DNA from: DMER64 sp964554535
Lineage (GTDB): Bacteria; Bacteroidota; Bacteroidia; Bacteroidales; UBA932
Length of the DNA: 64,000 nucleotides
Assembly: GCA_964554535.1 (NCBI GenBank)
Contig: CAZKPB010000001.1
Span: forward strand, 181,048 to 245,047
Direction of reading: 5' to 3'
Made by a program: the position numbers and the translations under genes
In this document: piece by piece, positions 1 through 8,590 of the stretch
How positions within the stretch are numbered: position 1 is the first letter of the stretch
Layout of the letters: each line of letters opens with the position of its first letter
Notes under the pieces: generated by a model
Told to the model about the DNA's origin: nothing
The model's database searches: none
The model's input: only the letters and a program-made list of their open reading frames with translations

Positions 1-906
1 CAATTGCACGCCGGCGGCGGCGGCCATAGAGCAGGCCGAACCGATTTCTCCCTGACACCCTACCTCGGCTCCGGAAATGGAAGCGTTGGTTTTGATGAGG
101 TTCCCGATCAGACCGGCGGTAGCCAAAGCCCGCAGGATGCGTGTGTCGGAAAAGTTATAACAGGTCTGGTTAAGGTTCAGCACGGCGGGCAACACGCCGC
201 AGCTGCCACAGGTGGGGGCGGTCACTATGCGGCCTCCGGCAGCGTTTTCCTCGGCCACGGCCAGAGCATAGGAAAAGGCCAGGCCCCGCCGCTGCATGGA
301 CCCCTGGTACGCCTGGGCTCGGATGTAGAACGATGTGGCGCGACGACTCAGATGCAGGACACCGGGCAACACGCCCTCGTTTTCAAGGCCGTTGCGTACG
401 GAGGCTTTCATTGTTTCCCAGACAGAGCCAAGATAATCCCAGAGGTCGGCTTGCTCATACTGCTGCACGTATTCCCAGAAGTGGAGGCCGTGCTCGCGGC
501 AATAAACCAAGATGTCTTTCATTGTCTGTAAAGGATAGACGTTTTGGGCGGCCTGTTGTTTGCCCGTATCTGAAATGTCGCCGCCGCCAATACTGAAGGT
601 AATCCAACGGTCGGTGGGCCGGTTGTTTTCATTATAGGCAATGAATTCCATACCGTTGGGGTGCTGTGGCAGAAACGTTTCCGGTTTCCATTCAATAGCC
701 ACGGGAATGGGGTTCAGGGCTTCCTGCAGGGCCTTGTCGGTAAAGTGCCCCTTTCCGGTGGCGGCCAGCGAACCGTACAAAATGACTTCCATACGCGCTG
801 CCAGCGGATTTTTTTCTTTGAACCGCAAGGCCGCCCGGCGCGGGCCCATAGTGTGTGAACTGGACGGCCCGTGGCCGATTTTGTATATTTCTTTGATGCT
901 ATCCAT
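1..906 (-). CDS. sdaA: L-serine ammonia-lyase (serine dehydratase), 3' end cut by window edge
   Basis: This gene deaminates L-serine to pyruvate and ammonia in the cytoplasm using an iron-sulfur cluster. Reading the minus strand from the ATG at 906 gives 302 residues still open at base 1, so the C-terminus lies outside the window. The N-terminus MDSIKEIYKIGHGPSSSHT followed by MGPRRAA is the family beta-domain signature. Further on come TAPTCGSCGVLPAVL (around residue 230) and the alpha-domain stretch GCQGEIGSACSMAA near the break, which match single-chain SdaA proteins. The cluster-ligating cysteines expected near the C-terminus cannot be checked here. A TATATTTG -7 box lies four bases before the ATG. 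It is divergent from the PspC operon. Confidence 0.92.
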   Translation of the reverse strand, partial: MDSIKEIYKIGHGPSSSHTMGPRRAALRFKEKNPLAARMEVILYGSLAATGKGHFTDKALQEALNPIPVAIEWKPETFLPQHPNGMEFIAYNENNRPTDRWITFSIGGGDISDTGKQQAAQNVYPLQTMKDILVYCREHGLHFWEYVQQYEQADLWDYLGSVWETMKASVRNGLENEGVLPGVLHLSRRATSFYIRAQAYQGSMQRRGLAFSYALAVAEENAAGGRIVTAPTCGSCGVLPAVLNLNQTCYNFSDTRILRALATAGLIGNLIKTNASISGAEVGCQGEIGSACSMAAAAGVQL

Positions 907-910
907 AGGT

Positions 911-918
911 CAAATATA
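911..918 (-). promoter_or_regulatory. -7 promoter element for sdaA
   Basis: The minus strand reads TATATTTG, an exact match to the Bacteroidota -7 consensus TAnnTTTG. Only four bases separate it from the ATG at 906, so the transcript would begin at or next to the start codon. No clear TTTG -33 element is seen. Confidence 0.6.
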
Positions 919-948
919 CAACTTTTTTGAATTATTTTAGTACTATGT

Positions 949-961
949 GATACAAGGTATC
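949..961. other. Short palindrome in the sdaA/PspC divergent promoter region
   Basis: GATAC AAG GTATC is a perfect 5-bp inverted repeat with a 3-bp spacer. It sits between the outward-facing -7 boxes at 911-918 and 974-981, where a repressor could act on both promoters. The PadR-family regulator encoded just downstream is a candidate ligand, but that is inference; the repeat is short enough to be chance. Confidence 0.25.
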
Positions 962-973
962 AAAATTTTTATA

Positions 974-981
974 TATCTTTG
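974..981 (+). promoter_or_regulatory. -7 promoter element for the PspC-PadR-PspC operon
   Basis: TATCTTTG matches the Bacteroidota TAnnTTTG consensus exactly and lies 45 bases before the ATG at 1027, leaving an AT-rich leader of about 40 nt. Confidence 0.6.
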
Positions 982-1026
982 CAATGTCAAATTCTAAGAA
1001 AATTATAATACTAAATACAACAGAAA

Positions 1027-1626
1027 ATGAAAAAGACAATGAACGTAGGTATTGGAAGTTGCAGCTTTGTAATAGATGAAGATGCATACCAGAAGTTGGA
1101 CGCCTACCTTACCCGCTTCCGCAGCGGTATGGACGCTTCAGAGGCGGCCGAGGTGATGGAAGACGTAGAACAGCGGATTGCCGAGCTGTTTCTGGAATAC
1201 GCAGGCAGTGCCAACCGCGTGATTACCTTGGAATTTGTGGACAAGGTGATTGAGCAGTTGGGCTACCCGGAAAACAATGCCACCCAAGACAACGCCTCAG
1301 GAGCCGGAAGCAGGAATTCGCAACGCGGCTACACGGCGTACAACGGGGTGGGAGAACGCCCCAAAAGAAGACTCTACCGCAACCGTGAAGACACCGTCAT
1401 AGGCGGGGTTTGCAGCGGGCTGGCCGCATACTGCGACATGGACGTGGTGCTGTTCCGCGTACTGGCTGTAGTGGCCTTTCTCTGCGGCAGCGTAGGCTTC
1501 TGGGTTTATATCATTCTGTGGATAGCCGTTCCCGCCGCACGGACCGCCACGGAAAAATGTGAAATGCGCGGACTGCCCGTAACGGCAGAAAATTTACGCC
1601 GCTTCAGCGGTTCAAACAGGAGGTAA
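1027..1626 (+). CDS. PspC domain membrane protein with N-terminal helical domain
   Basis: A 199-residue protein. Residues 1-85 form a charged helical region that contains EDVEQRIAELF and ends in VIEQLGYPEN. This resembles the HAAS-type signalling domain that accompanies PadR regulators; that identification is by eye. Residues 113-172 are a PspC domain, recognisable from RLYRNREDTVIGGVCSGLAA and a hydrophobic segment at about 141-168 ending in WIAVPA. PspC-like proteins sense or respond to envelope stress at the inner membrane. It is first of three tightly packed genes: the PadR gene begins 3 bases after its stop, and the third gene repeats the same domain layout. The specific role here is unknown. 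Confidence 0.85.
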   Translation: MKKTMNVGIGSCSFVIDEDAYQKLDAYLTRFRSGMDASEAAEVMEDVEQRIAELFLEYAGSANRVITLEFVDKVIEQLGYPENNATQDNASGAGSRNSQRGYTAYNGVGERPKRRLYRNREDTVIGGVCSGLAAYCDMDVVLFRVLAVVAFLCGSVGFWVYIILWIAVPAARTATEKCEMRGLPVTAENLRRFSGSNRR

Positions 1627-1628
1627 TT

Positions 1629-1985
1629 ATGACACCAATTAACGAAAATACTATGAGCGAGATTAACACAGACAACGTCAAGTCGCAAATGCGCAAAGGC
1701 GTTTTGGAATACTGTATCTTGAGTGTCCTGGACAAGAGCGACGCTTACGCTTCCGAGCTTATAGGCAAACTCAAAGACGCCAAGATTATTGTGGTGGAAG
1801 GCACCTTGTACCCGCTTCTTACGCGCCAGAAAAACCAGGGGCTGCTGACCTACCGTTGGGAAGAATCCCCCCAGGGTCCCCCACGCAAATACTACACCCT
1901 CACCCAAAAAGGCCGTGAAGCCCTCTCGGAAATGGACAAGGCCTGGCAAGAAATTGTTGAAACGCTTAACATTTTAAGAAAATGA
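1629..1985 (+). CDS. PadR family transcriptional regulator
   Basis: A 118-residue winged-helix protein with the PadR hallmark KGVLEYCILSVLDKSDAYAS, then VVEGTLYPLLTRQKNQGLL and YYTLTQKGREAL, a helix-turn-helix followed by the beta wing. The start could be the ATG at 1629 or the internal ATG at 1653 (MSEINTDN), which is closer to the usual PadR N-terminus. Its end overlaps the next ATG by 4 bases (ATGA), so translation of the second PspC gene is probably coupled. Sandwiched between two PspC genes, it most likely represses this operon, possibly through the palindrome at 949-961. Related Bacteroides operons have the same PspC/PadR arrangement. Confidence 0.9.
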   Translation: MTPINENTMSEINTDNVKSQMRKGVLEYCILSVLDKSDAYASELIGKLKDAKIIVVEGTLYPLLTRQKNQGLLTYRWEESPQGPPRKYYTLTQKGREALSEMDKAWQEIVETLNILRK

Positions 1986-3574
1986 ACAGAGTAGTAAAAG
2001 TAAGCATCAGCCGCAGCGCCTTCACCCTGGAAGAAGAAGCCTATACGGCCCTCAAGTCGTATCTGGACAAACTGCGCAACTACTACACCGGCCAGGAAGG
2101 CGGTAAAGAAATTGTTGATGACATTGAAGAACGCATTGCCGAGTTGCTCAACGAGCGTACCGAATGCGGAGCGCGCGTGGTGAGCCGCGCGCAAGTGGCC
2201 CAGGTGCTGGAAATTATGGGCAGTCCGGAAATGATTGAAGACGCTCAAGAGACCGGCCATGCACAACCCGGCGGCGATGCCGGCTACACGGAGCGCCACC
2301 GCAAGAAGTTGTACCGCGACAGCGAACACCGCGTACTGGGAGGCGTCTGCAGCGGTCTGGCGGCTTACTGGAACTGGGACACTGCGTGGGTAAGGGTGCT
2401 GTTTATACTGGCCGCCCTTTTCTCGGGCCTTTTTGTACACTTTTCCTTCTTCAGCTACGGCGGCGGACTGGCCGGCTGGACGGTGTTGGCGTATATCATT
2501 TTATGGATCTGCGTCCCCAAAGCGGTTACGGTTGAAGAACGCTGCGCCATGCGGGGCGCTCCGGTAACAGCCCGCGATATTGAACACAAGGCACAGAGCG
2601 GCGCTGCTTCCCGCCCCGGCCGCACCCCGCGCTACACGGTGGAAGAGAGGCAGAGCGACGGCTCGCGTGTGTTGAAGGTGATCTTCCGCGTATTGGGCAT
2701 TCTGGTGGGTCTTTTCTTCCTGCTGATTGGTTCCGTCATACTGATTGCCCTTATTGCGGCCCTGTGCGGCGTGGGTATTGCCCTGGGAGCCGTCCTGCCC
2801 GTCAGTCTGCTGAGTGTGGTGGCATTTACCGGAAACGCCTGGTTGTTCAACACTATGTTGGCGCTGGTGATTGGGCTCCCCATTGTGGGACTGCTTTATC
2901 TGGGTTGCATCCTGTTGTTCCGCCTGAAGGGCCACGGCTGGATTGGACTGACTATGTTCCTGGTATGGCTGGCCTCGCTGATTGGCCTGATGGTGGTAAG
3001 TTCCCATGGGTTCCGTCAGATGAGCCGCAAGGCCACTTATGAAAACAGCGTGGACTTGACCCTTCCCTCCGACACCCTGTATATTGACCTGGTCAGCGGC
3101 AGCACCATGCCCGACGACCGTTATTTCCTGGAAACCGGCGCTTCTGAATACAAATTGGGCTGGATAGAGGGAAACCGCAAAGACTTGAATATAGTATTGT
3201 TCCCCTTCCTTGAACTGGTACGCCAGTCCGCACAAGAGGGGGCCCAACTCAAAATCACCTCATACGGGTTTGGAAAGAACCACGGCGCCGCCCAAATCAC
3301 GGCCGAGAACCACCAACCCTCATACAGCCTCAACGGCAACGTGCTGACCGTGCCGGCTCAACAAGCCGACAAAGAAAACCGTTGGAAGGGGACCCTGGGA
3401 GAACTGAAGTTGTATGTACCCTCGGAGTATACGGTGATTGTACGCAAACCCGTGAACCACGAATTTGGAAAAACGCCCTCCAAATCGGTTCACGAATTCG
3501 GAGGGTGGTGGAATGACGGACATCACAATGTGATTGTCGACAACGATTGGGATTGGGATAGCGACTGGGATTAA
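1982..3574 (+). CDS. PspC domain protein with C-terminal membrane and beta-rich region
   Basis: A 530-residue protein. The first 80 residues repeat the helical N-terminal domain of the protein two genes upstream (EEAYTALKSYLDKL, DDIEERIAELL). A PspC domain follows at about 108-180 (RKKLYRDSEHRVLGGVCSGL, then WICVPKA). Three to four strongly hydrophobic helices occupy about 225-350. The last 170 residues are polar and beta-rich, like the adhesin/toast-rack modules attached to some PspC proteins, and end in a very acidic, Trp-rich tail (DNDWDWDSDWD). It is probably an inner-membrane protein with a periplasmic sensor. Its stop codon overlaps the convergent kbl stop by 4 bases, so there is no room for a separate terminator. 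Confidence 0.85.
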   Translation: MNRVVKVSISRSAFTLEEEAYTALKSYLDKLRNYYTGQEGGKEIVDDIEERIAELLNERTECGARVVSRAQVAQVLEIMGSPEMIEDAQETGHAQPGGDAGYTERHRKKLYRDSEHRVLGGVCSGLAAYWNWDTAWVRVLFILAALFSGLFVHFSFFSYGGGLAGWTVLAYIILWICVPKAVTVEERCAMRGAPVTARDIEHKAQSGAASRPGRTPRYTVEERQSDGSRVLKVIFRVLGILVGLFFLLIGSVILIALIAALCGVGIALGAVLPVSLLSVVAFTGNAWLFNTMLALVIGLPIVGLLYLGCILLFRLKGHGWIGLTMFLVWLASLIGLMVVSSHGFRQMSRKATYENSVDLTLPSDTLYIDLVSGSTMPDDRYFLETGASEYKLGWIEGNRKDLNIVLFPFLELVRQSAQEGAQLKITSYGFGKNHGAAQITAENHQPSYSLNGNVLTVPAQQADKENRWKGTLGELKLYVPSEYTVIVRKPVNHEFGKTPSKSVHEFGGWWNDGHHNVIVDNDWDWDSDWD

Positions 3575-4761
3575 ATCACCTGTAACTGTTTCCCTATCTT
3601 CACAAAGGCGTTAATACACTTGTCCAATTGGTCGGGCTCGTGTCCTGCGGAAATTTGAACGCGGATACGGGCCTGTCCTTTGGGTACCACCGGGTAATAG
3701 AATCCGGTGACGTAGATGCCTTCCCGCTGCAGCAAGGCGGCAAAATCCTGAGACAACTTGGCATCGTACAGCATCACGGCGCAGATGGCGCTTTGGGAAG
3801 GCTTTATGTCAAAGCCGGCCGCACGCATCTTTTCAATGAAATAGGCGGTGTTGGCGTGCAGTTTGTCTTGCAGGTGATTGTCCTTGCTCAATAAATTGAA
3901 GGCGGCAATACCGGCAGCGGCCACCATAGGCGGGATGGAGTTGGAGAACAGATACGGGCGGGAGCGCTGGCGCAGCATGTCAATGATTTCCTTGCGGCCG
4001 GTGGTAAAACCGCCTACCGCACCGCCAAAAGCCTTGCCCAGTGTGCCCGTAAGGATTTCCACTTTTCCGCGCAAGTTGTAGAGTTCGGTAGTGCCTCGGC
4101 CCGTAGCTCCTACCACTCCGGCCGAATGGGACTCGTCCACCATAACCAGGGCGTTGTATTTTTGCGCCAGGGCGTAGATTTGGTCCACCGGGGCCACATT
4201 GCCGTCCATAGAGAACACCCCGTCGGTCACAATGATGCGGAAACGTTGTTCCTGGGCTTGTTTAAGGCATTCTTCCAACTCGGCCATACTGGCGTTGGCG
4301 TAACGGTAGCGTTTGGCCTTGCACAGACGCACGCCGTCAATGATGGAGGCATGATTGAGGGCATCCGAGATGATGGCGTCCTCTTCCGTAAAAAGGGGTT
4401 CAAACACACCGCCGTTGGCGTCAAAGCAAGCGGCATAAAGAATGGTATCTTCCGTCCCGAAAAATTGAGAAATGGTTTTTTCCAGTTCCTTGTGGGTGTC
4501 CTGAGTACCGCAGATAAAGCGTACGCTGGACATTCCGTAGCCCCGGCTATCCATAATGTCCCGGGCGGCCTGTATCAGGGCGGGGTGGTTGGACAAACCC
4601 AGGTAGTTGTTGGCGCAGAAGTTGAGCACTTCCTGCTCCCCTACCTTGATGGCAGCCTGCTGGGCCGAGGTAATGATGCGTTCATTCTTATACAGTCCAG
4701 CATCCTGGATGTCGGAGAGTTCCTGTTGAAGGTGTTGCTGAAAAGAAGTATACATAGTCAT
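3571..4761 (-). CDS. kbl: Glycine C-acetyltransferase (2-amino-3-ketobutyrate CoA ligase)
   Basis: A 396-residue PLP enzyme of the alpha-oxoamine synthase family. With threonine dehydrogenase it converts threonine-derived 2-amino-3-ketobutyrate plus CoA to glycine and acetyl-CoA. The PLP lysine is K243 in TGTLGKAFGG, and DESHSAG at 209-215 supplies the PLP-binding Asp and His. NFCANNYLGLSNHP near the N-terminus is typical of Kbl rather than BioF. Length is as expected. A TATATTTG box lies 11 bases before the ATG at 4761. No threonine dehydrogenase is in the window. It ends convergently on the PspC operon. Confidence 0.95.
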   Translation of the reverse strand: MTMYTSFQQHLQQELSDIQDAGLYKNERIITSAQQAAIKVGEQEVLNFCANNYLGLSNHPALIQAARDIMDSRGYGMSSVRFICGTQDTHKELEKTISQFFGTEDTILYAACFDANGGVFEPLFTEEDAIISDALNHASIIDGVRLCKAKRYRYANASMAELEECLKQAQEQRFRIIVTDGVFSMDGNVAPVDQIYALAQKYNALVMVDESHSAGVVGATGRGTTELYNLRGKVEILTGTLGKAFGGAVGGFTTGRKEIIDMLRQRSRPYLFSNSIPPMVAAAGIAAFNLLSKDNHLQDKLHANTAYFIEKMRAAGFDIKPSQSAICAVMLYDAKLSQDFAALLQREGIYVTGFYYPVVPKGQARIRVQISAGHEPDQLDKCINAFVKIGKQLQVI

Positions 4762-4772
4762 TGAATTTTTGT

Positions 4773-4780
4773 CAAATATA
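4773..4780 (-). promoter_or_regulatory. -7 promoter element for kbl
   Basis: The minus strand reads TATATTTG, an exact TAnnTTTG match, 11 bases upstream of the kbl ATG. Confidence 0.55.
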
Positions 4781-4804
4781 CGGTTTTTGGGAACACGACG
4801 GGCA

Positions 4805-4830
4805 TAAAAAAACCCCGCCGCAGCGGGGTT
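4805..4830 (-). terminator. Rho-independent terminator of the minus-strand lipoprotein gene
   Basis: AACCCCGC-tgcg-GCGGGGTT read on the minus strand is an 8-bp stem followed by a run of T, about 35 bases after the stop of the gene at 4865-5587. It also separates that gene from kbl. The terminator of the paralogous gene near 11.2 kb has a similar GC stem. Confidence 0.85.
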
Positions 4831-4864
4831 TTATGGAGAGAAGGTGTAAAATGAACCCTCTTAT

Positions 4865-5587
4865 TTAATCCCACCACAGATACTCACTCCACATATACAG
4901 ATCCCATATATACAAGGGCCATTTTGCTACAATGCCTGTATAACGTGCATACACAGGCCCTCCAAATTGGTCTATGGCGTCAATGGTAATGTCGTACCCC
5001 ATCATACCTTGTTTTACTTCTACAGTACCTTCATTAATTCTTATATAATCCGTGTATTCAAACATGTCTGTAGGATTAACCAGTTTGGGAGGAGGGGTAG
5101 GGTAATAACCATCCATACCTACCGTGTCTCTAAGAATTCCAACTTCGGTCGCTTTATAGAAATCATCGGGGTCCACCACACCTAAAACATATTTTGTAAA
5201 GGGTTCCGAACCAATTTCATAAGTCCCTTCACAAATACGGTCCAATCCCGGGGAAAGCAGGGTCATGCCTATTTGGGCAAAGCGTTTGTCAGCGGGATAG
5301 GTGTATGCGGTGTCACCGTCTTCTGTGGTATCCACGGCAATTCCGGGAGTGTAAAGTTCCATCCGGAAATAACGGCCGGTGTAGACAGTGTCTTCTTCTT
5401 CATCGATACCTGAAACAGTGTCCGTTACGGTTTGGCAAGTTTCATCCACAAATTGTGCGGCATATGCCAAATTATAATTGTAATCGTTGTGTTTCAATAG
5501 ATTACGGGTAATCGCTTCTGAGCTTTCACAAGAAGCAAACAGCACTACGCCACACGCGATGGCAAAAAATGAGAAGAGTTTTTTCAT
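4865..5587 (-). CDS. Small lipoprotein of unknown function, copy 1 of an inverted pair
   Basis: A 240-residue exported protein. A short hydrophobic signal ends in the lipobox LFASC, so the mature N-terminus is probably lipidated Cys19. The body holds a run of acidic, Thr/Asp/Tyr-rich segments (DTVYTGRYFRMELYTPG, YTYPADKRFA, LLSPGLDRICEGTYEI) and ends in an aromatic tail, EYLWWD. I do not recognise a named domain. The protein at 10464-11156 is a clear paralogue: most of the first 130 residues are identical and the DNA is also closely similar. The two copies are in opposite orientation about 5 kb apart. Function is unknown; it may be a surface or periplasmic protein. Confidence 0.85.
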   Translation of the reverse strand: MKKLFSFFAIACGVVLFASCESSEAITRNLLKHNDYNYNLAYAAQFVDETCQTVTDTVSGIDEEEDTVYTGRYFRMELYTPGIAVDTTEDGDTAYTYPADKRFAQIGMTLLSPGLDRICEGTYEIGSEPFTKYVLGVVDPDDFYKATEVGILRDTVGMDGYYPTPPPKLVNPTDMFEYTDYIRINEGTVEVKQGMMGYDITIDAIDQFGGPVYARYTGIVAKWPLYIWDLYMWSEYLWWD

Positions 5588-5619
5588 ATAAACCGATAAA
5601 TAAGAAGTGAATAAATCTA

Positions 5620-7269
5620 TTAACGGAACTTGGCAAATTCAATGTCCTTGGCGGCGCGGGCAGCCAGGTTCTTATTCTGGTTGAGGGTCTGCATCAGTTC
5701 GTTCACCTTGGACGTCTGCCCCTTGCGGGCGGCCACCACAGCTTTTAAATAGGCGGACTTCATACAGGTGCAACTTTCCAGGGCTTTTTCCGCCTTGTCA
5801 TAATTGCCGTTGAGCAATTGGGCCAGGCCGGCGTTCAGGTGGCTCTGACCGTCCAATTTTTCCAAAGCTTCTTTGTATTTTCCATTGAGGATATCCAAAG
5901 CACCCTGGTTCAACTTGGCGGTTTCATTGCCCGATTTTTCAAAATATTCGGCAGCCTTGGCAAAGTTGCCTTTGCGCATTTCAATTACGCCCAAGTTGTT
6001 GGCTACCGCGCAGCATTCCTGGTCGCATTTCGCCAGAGCGGCAGCGGCTTCATTTACTTTACCGGCATTCAGGTAGCAGGCAGCCAGGTTGTTATACCCT
6101 CTTTCACTGTTGAATTTGTCGGCGGCTTTCTTGTAGAGGGCGGTCTGGGTGTCCAGGTCTTCGGTCAGAGTGGCGGCGTACAACAGGGCTTCTTCATTCA
6201 TAGCGTCCATATTGTTGGCGGTCATAGCAATAAGTTCCTGGTCGGAATAGTTGGTGAATTCCACGTTGGTAATCATACGGGCACGGCGCAGTTCGGGGAG
6301 GACCTTGTCTTCCAGTGTTTTGTAAACGGCAGACATGTTGCGGATTTCACGTTCTCTGACAACAGGGTCTGAATACATGGACAACACGCGCAAGATAAGG
6401 TCTTTGTCGCCCAGATCGGTTTTACTTACCAGTTGTTGGAAGCCTTCCCAGTCTTCACCCACGGTCTTTACATTGAGGGGAGCATCGGGTTTGATCTTTT
6501 TGGTAATCTTGTCGTATGCCTTTTCTGCACTCTTCATACGGTTTTCAGAAAGTTCATTATTAAAGTCCACAGGGCCTTCCGGAGAAGCATAGGCAATAAT
6601 GTCGGTACCCTTGACTTCTCTGCGCTCGTCTGCAGCAAGGTTCTTCAGGAACTCCTGGAATTCCTTGATTTCATTCTTGGTCAGTTCTTTGGAGTTGACC
6701 TGGGCCGAGTTCTTGGCATACATGATGGCGGTTTCTTCAGCCTCGGCAATCACCTTCTGGTAATTGTCCTTTCTGAAGGCGGCTACTCCGTTCAGTTCTA
6801 CCCATTTGTAGGTGATGTTGGCACCGTCGGCAATCTTGTAGGCAACGGGGAAAGGCCATACATTGTCTTTGTAGAGGACGGCAACGCGCAGTTCCAGGTA
6901 GGACTTGGCCATGCCTTCTACATAATCAAACTGAATTTTGTGCTGGATTTCATCACCGACAGCAGGGATCACGTTGTAGTTGTCTTCCACTTTTTCTCCT
7001 TGGAGTTTGAGGGCGGGAGCGGCTACCTCGCCACCTTCATATACTAGTACGGGAGTAACTTCCAGGATAGCTTTGGGATGAAAATAACCTTCCGGGAATT
7101 TGAGAGTATAAGTGACATCTATCTTGTCTGCAATAACTTCCAGAACTTCCGGATTACAGGTCTTTTCAATGTCATCTGCATATTTCACCATGTCCTTAGG
7201 GCTGCTGCAGGCCATAAGCAGCACACCAAAAGCGGCAATGCTTAAAAAGCGTAATAAAGTTTTACTCAT
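5620..7269 (-). CDS. OmpA-like and TPR-containing lipoprotein
   Basis: A 549-residue exported protein. The N-terminal signal ends in the lipobox LLMACSS with Cys21 as the likely lipidated residue. The first 200 residues are beta-rich (TLKFPEGYFHPKAILEVTPV). About 225-300 contains IIAYASPEGPVDFNNELSEN, characteristic of OmpA-like peptidoglycan-associated domains. The C-terminal third (about 365-530) carries several TPR helices (NLAACYLNAGKVNEAAAAL, NLGVIEMRKGNFAKAAEYF). It is probably anchored in the outer membrane facing the periplasm and organises or senses the envelope. Its promoter is the left half of the mirrored pair at 7330-7357. It lies 32 bases upstream of the copy-1 lipoprotein on the same strand. 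Confidence 0.8.
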   Translation of the reverse strand: MSKTLLRFLSIAAFGVLLMACSSPKDMVKYADDIEKTCNPEVLEVIADKIDVTYTLKFPEGYFHPKAILEVTPVLVYEGGEVAAPALKLQGEKVEDNYNVIPAVGDEIQHKIQFDYVEGMAKSYLELRVAVLYKDNVWPFPVAYKIADGANITYKWVELNGVAAFRKDNYQKVIAEAEETAIMYAKNSAQVNSKELTKNEIKEFQEFLKNLAADERREVKGTDIIAYASPEGPVDFNNELSENRMKSAEKAYDKITKKIKPDAPLNVKTVGEDWEGFQQLVSKTDLGDKDLILRVLSMYSDPVVREREIRNMSAVYKTLEDKVLPELRRARMITNVEFTNYSDQELIAMTANNMDAMNEEALLYAATLTEDLDTQTALYKKAADKFNSERGYNNLAACYLNAGKVNEAAAALAKCDQECCAVANNLGVIEMRKGNFAKAAEYFEKSGNETAKLNQGALDILNGKYKEALEKLDGQSHLNAGLAQLLNGNYDKAEKALESCTCMKSAYLKAVVAARKGQTSKVNELMQTLNQNKNLAARAAKDIEFAKFR

Positions 7270-7329
7270 AAAAATCTTATTAAATGGTTGTTATTTATGT
7301 GGTTATATAAACATTCCTGTTTGAACTAA

Positions 7330-7357
7330 CAAAGATAGTACAAAATTCCTATCTTTG
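7330..7357. promoter_or_regulatory. Mirror-image divergent -7 boxes
   Basis: CAAAGATAG-N10-CTATCTTTG is a perfect 9-bp inverted repeat. Its halves are two TATCTTTG -7 boxes facing outward, the left one for the OmpA/TPR lipoprotein (minus) and the right one for the sigma-54 activator (plus). The right box ends five bases before the ATG at 7363. RNA polymerase bound on one side would cover the other, so the two promoters should compete. Confidence 0.65.
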
Positions 7358-7362
7358 CAAAG

Positions 7363-8583
7363 ATGGATATTACGTCAATTAAGCAGAGCTTTGGCATTAT
7401 AGGCACCAGCCCATTGCTGGACCGCGCCATAGATATAGCCGCCCAGGTAGCCGCCACGGATTTGTCCGTGCTGGTCACCGGAGAAAGCGGCGTGGGGAAA
7501 GAGTTTATTCCCAAGATTATTCACGCCAACAGCGCCCGCAAGCACGGCAACTATTTTGCCGTCAACTGCGGCGCCATTCCGGAAGGCACCATTGATTCGG
7601 AACTGTTTGGGCACCAGAAAGGATCGTTCACCGGCGCCCTGGAAGACCGCAAGGGTTATTTTGAAGTGGCCACCGGCGGTTCCCTGTTTCTGGACGAGGT
7701 GGCCGAATTGCCCCTTTCCACCCAGGTGCGGCTGTTGCGCGTGCTGGAGACCGGCGAATTCATCCGCGTGGGATCGTCCAAGGTCCAGAAGACCGACGTC
7801 CGGGTCATTGCCGCCACCAACATCAACCTGCCGCACGCCATACACAACGGTAAATTCCGTGAAGACCTCTACTACCGTCTGAACACCGTCCCCATTGCCG
7901 TCCCCGCCTTGCGTGAGCGTCCCGAAGACATTCACCTGCTGTTCCGCAAATTTGCCGCCGACTTTGCCGAGAAATACAAGATGCCCGTGGTACGCCTGAG
8001 CGACGGCGCCCGCACCCTGCTGGAGCATTACCGCTGGCCCGGTAACATCCGCCAACTGAAGAACCTCACCGAGCAGTTGAGCATTCTGGAACAGAACCGC
8101 AAGATTGCCCCGGAAGTCCTGCAGCACTACCTTCCGGAAGACACGCCCCTGCACCTGCCTGTAGTGGTTGACCCGGCCGCGCAAGCCAACTCGGATTTTG
8201 TGTCGGAACGCGACATGTGGGTAAAGGCCCTCTTCCAGTTACGGGCCGAGGTGGACCGGTTGCGCGCGCAGGTAGAGCAGCTGCAAGGCACGCACGCACT
8301 GCCTCCGTCCCAGCACCCCCAGGCGCAGGGCGGACTGCCCACCGACCTCTCGCGCCACGCAATGCCTCAGGAGGAAGACGTGACCGAGGGGGAAATCCTG
8401 CCTATGGACACCCCGGTGGAACCGTGGCACACCCCCGCAGGTCTTTCTTTGGATTCATTCGAAAAAGATTTGATTAGTAAGGCATTGCAAAAACACAAGG
8501 GGCACCGAAAGGCGGCTTCGCAGGAATTGGGGATTTCAGAACGCACCCTGTATCGCAAAATTAAAGAATACAACATAGAATAA
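7363..8583 (+). CDS. Sigma-54-dependent transcriptional activator without a receiver domain
   Basis: A 406-residue AAA+ activator of RpoN-dependent promoters. Walker A is GESGVGKE (40-47), the sigma-54 contact loop is GSFTGA (87-92), and Walker B is GGSLFLDE (105-112). A Fis-type helix-turn-helix lies at the C-terminus (HRKAASQELGISERTLYRKI). The protein starts directly with the AAA+ domain, so there is no receiver, PAS or GAF input module. A long Pro/Gln-rich linker with a short coiled coil (LRAEVDRLRAQVEQLQ) separates the ATPase from the DNA-binding helix. It heads an operon with lptE, a hypothetical gene and secG, as in Bacteroides genomes. What signal controls it is unclear. Confidence 0.92.
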   Translation: MDITSIKQSFGIIGTSPLLDRAIDIAAQVAATDLSVLVTGESGVGKEFIPKIIHANSARKHGNYFAVNCGAIPEGTIDSELFGHQKGSFTGALEDRKGYFEVATGGSLFLDEVAELPLSTQVRLLRVLETGEFIRVGSSKVQKTDVRVIAATNINLPHAIHNGKFREDLYYRLNTVPIAVPALRERPEDIHLLFRKFAADFAEKYKMPVVRLSDGARTLLEHYRWPGNIRQLKNLTEQLSILEQNRKIAPEVLQHYLPEDTPLHLPVVVDPAAQANSDFVSERDMWVKALFQLRAEVDRLRAQVEQLQGTHALPPSQHPQAQGGLPTDLSRHAMPQEEDVTEGEILPMDTPVEPWHTPAGLSLDSFEKDLISKALQKHKGHRKAASQELGISERTLYRKIKEYNIE

Positions 8584-8590
8584 CTACCGT

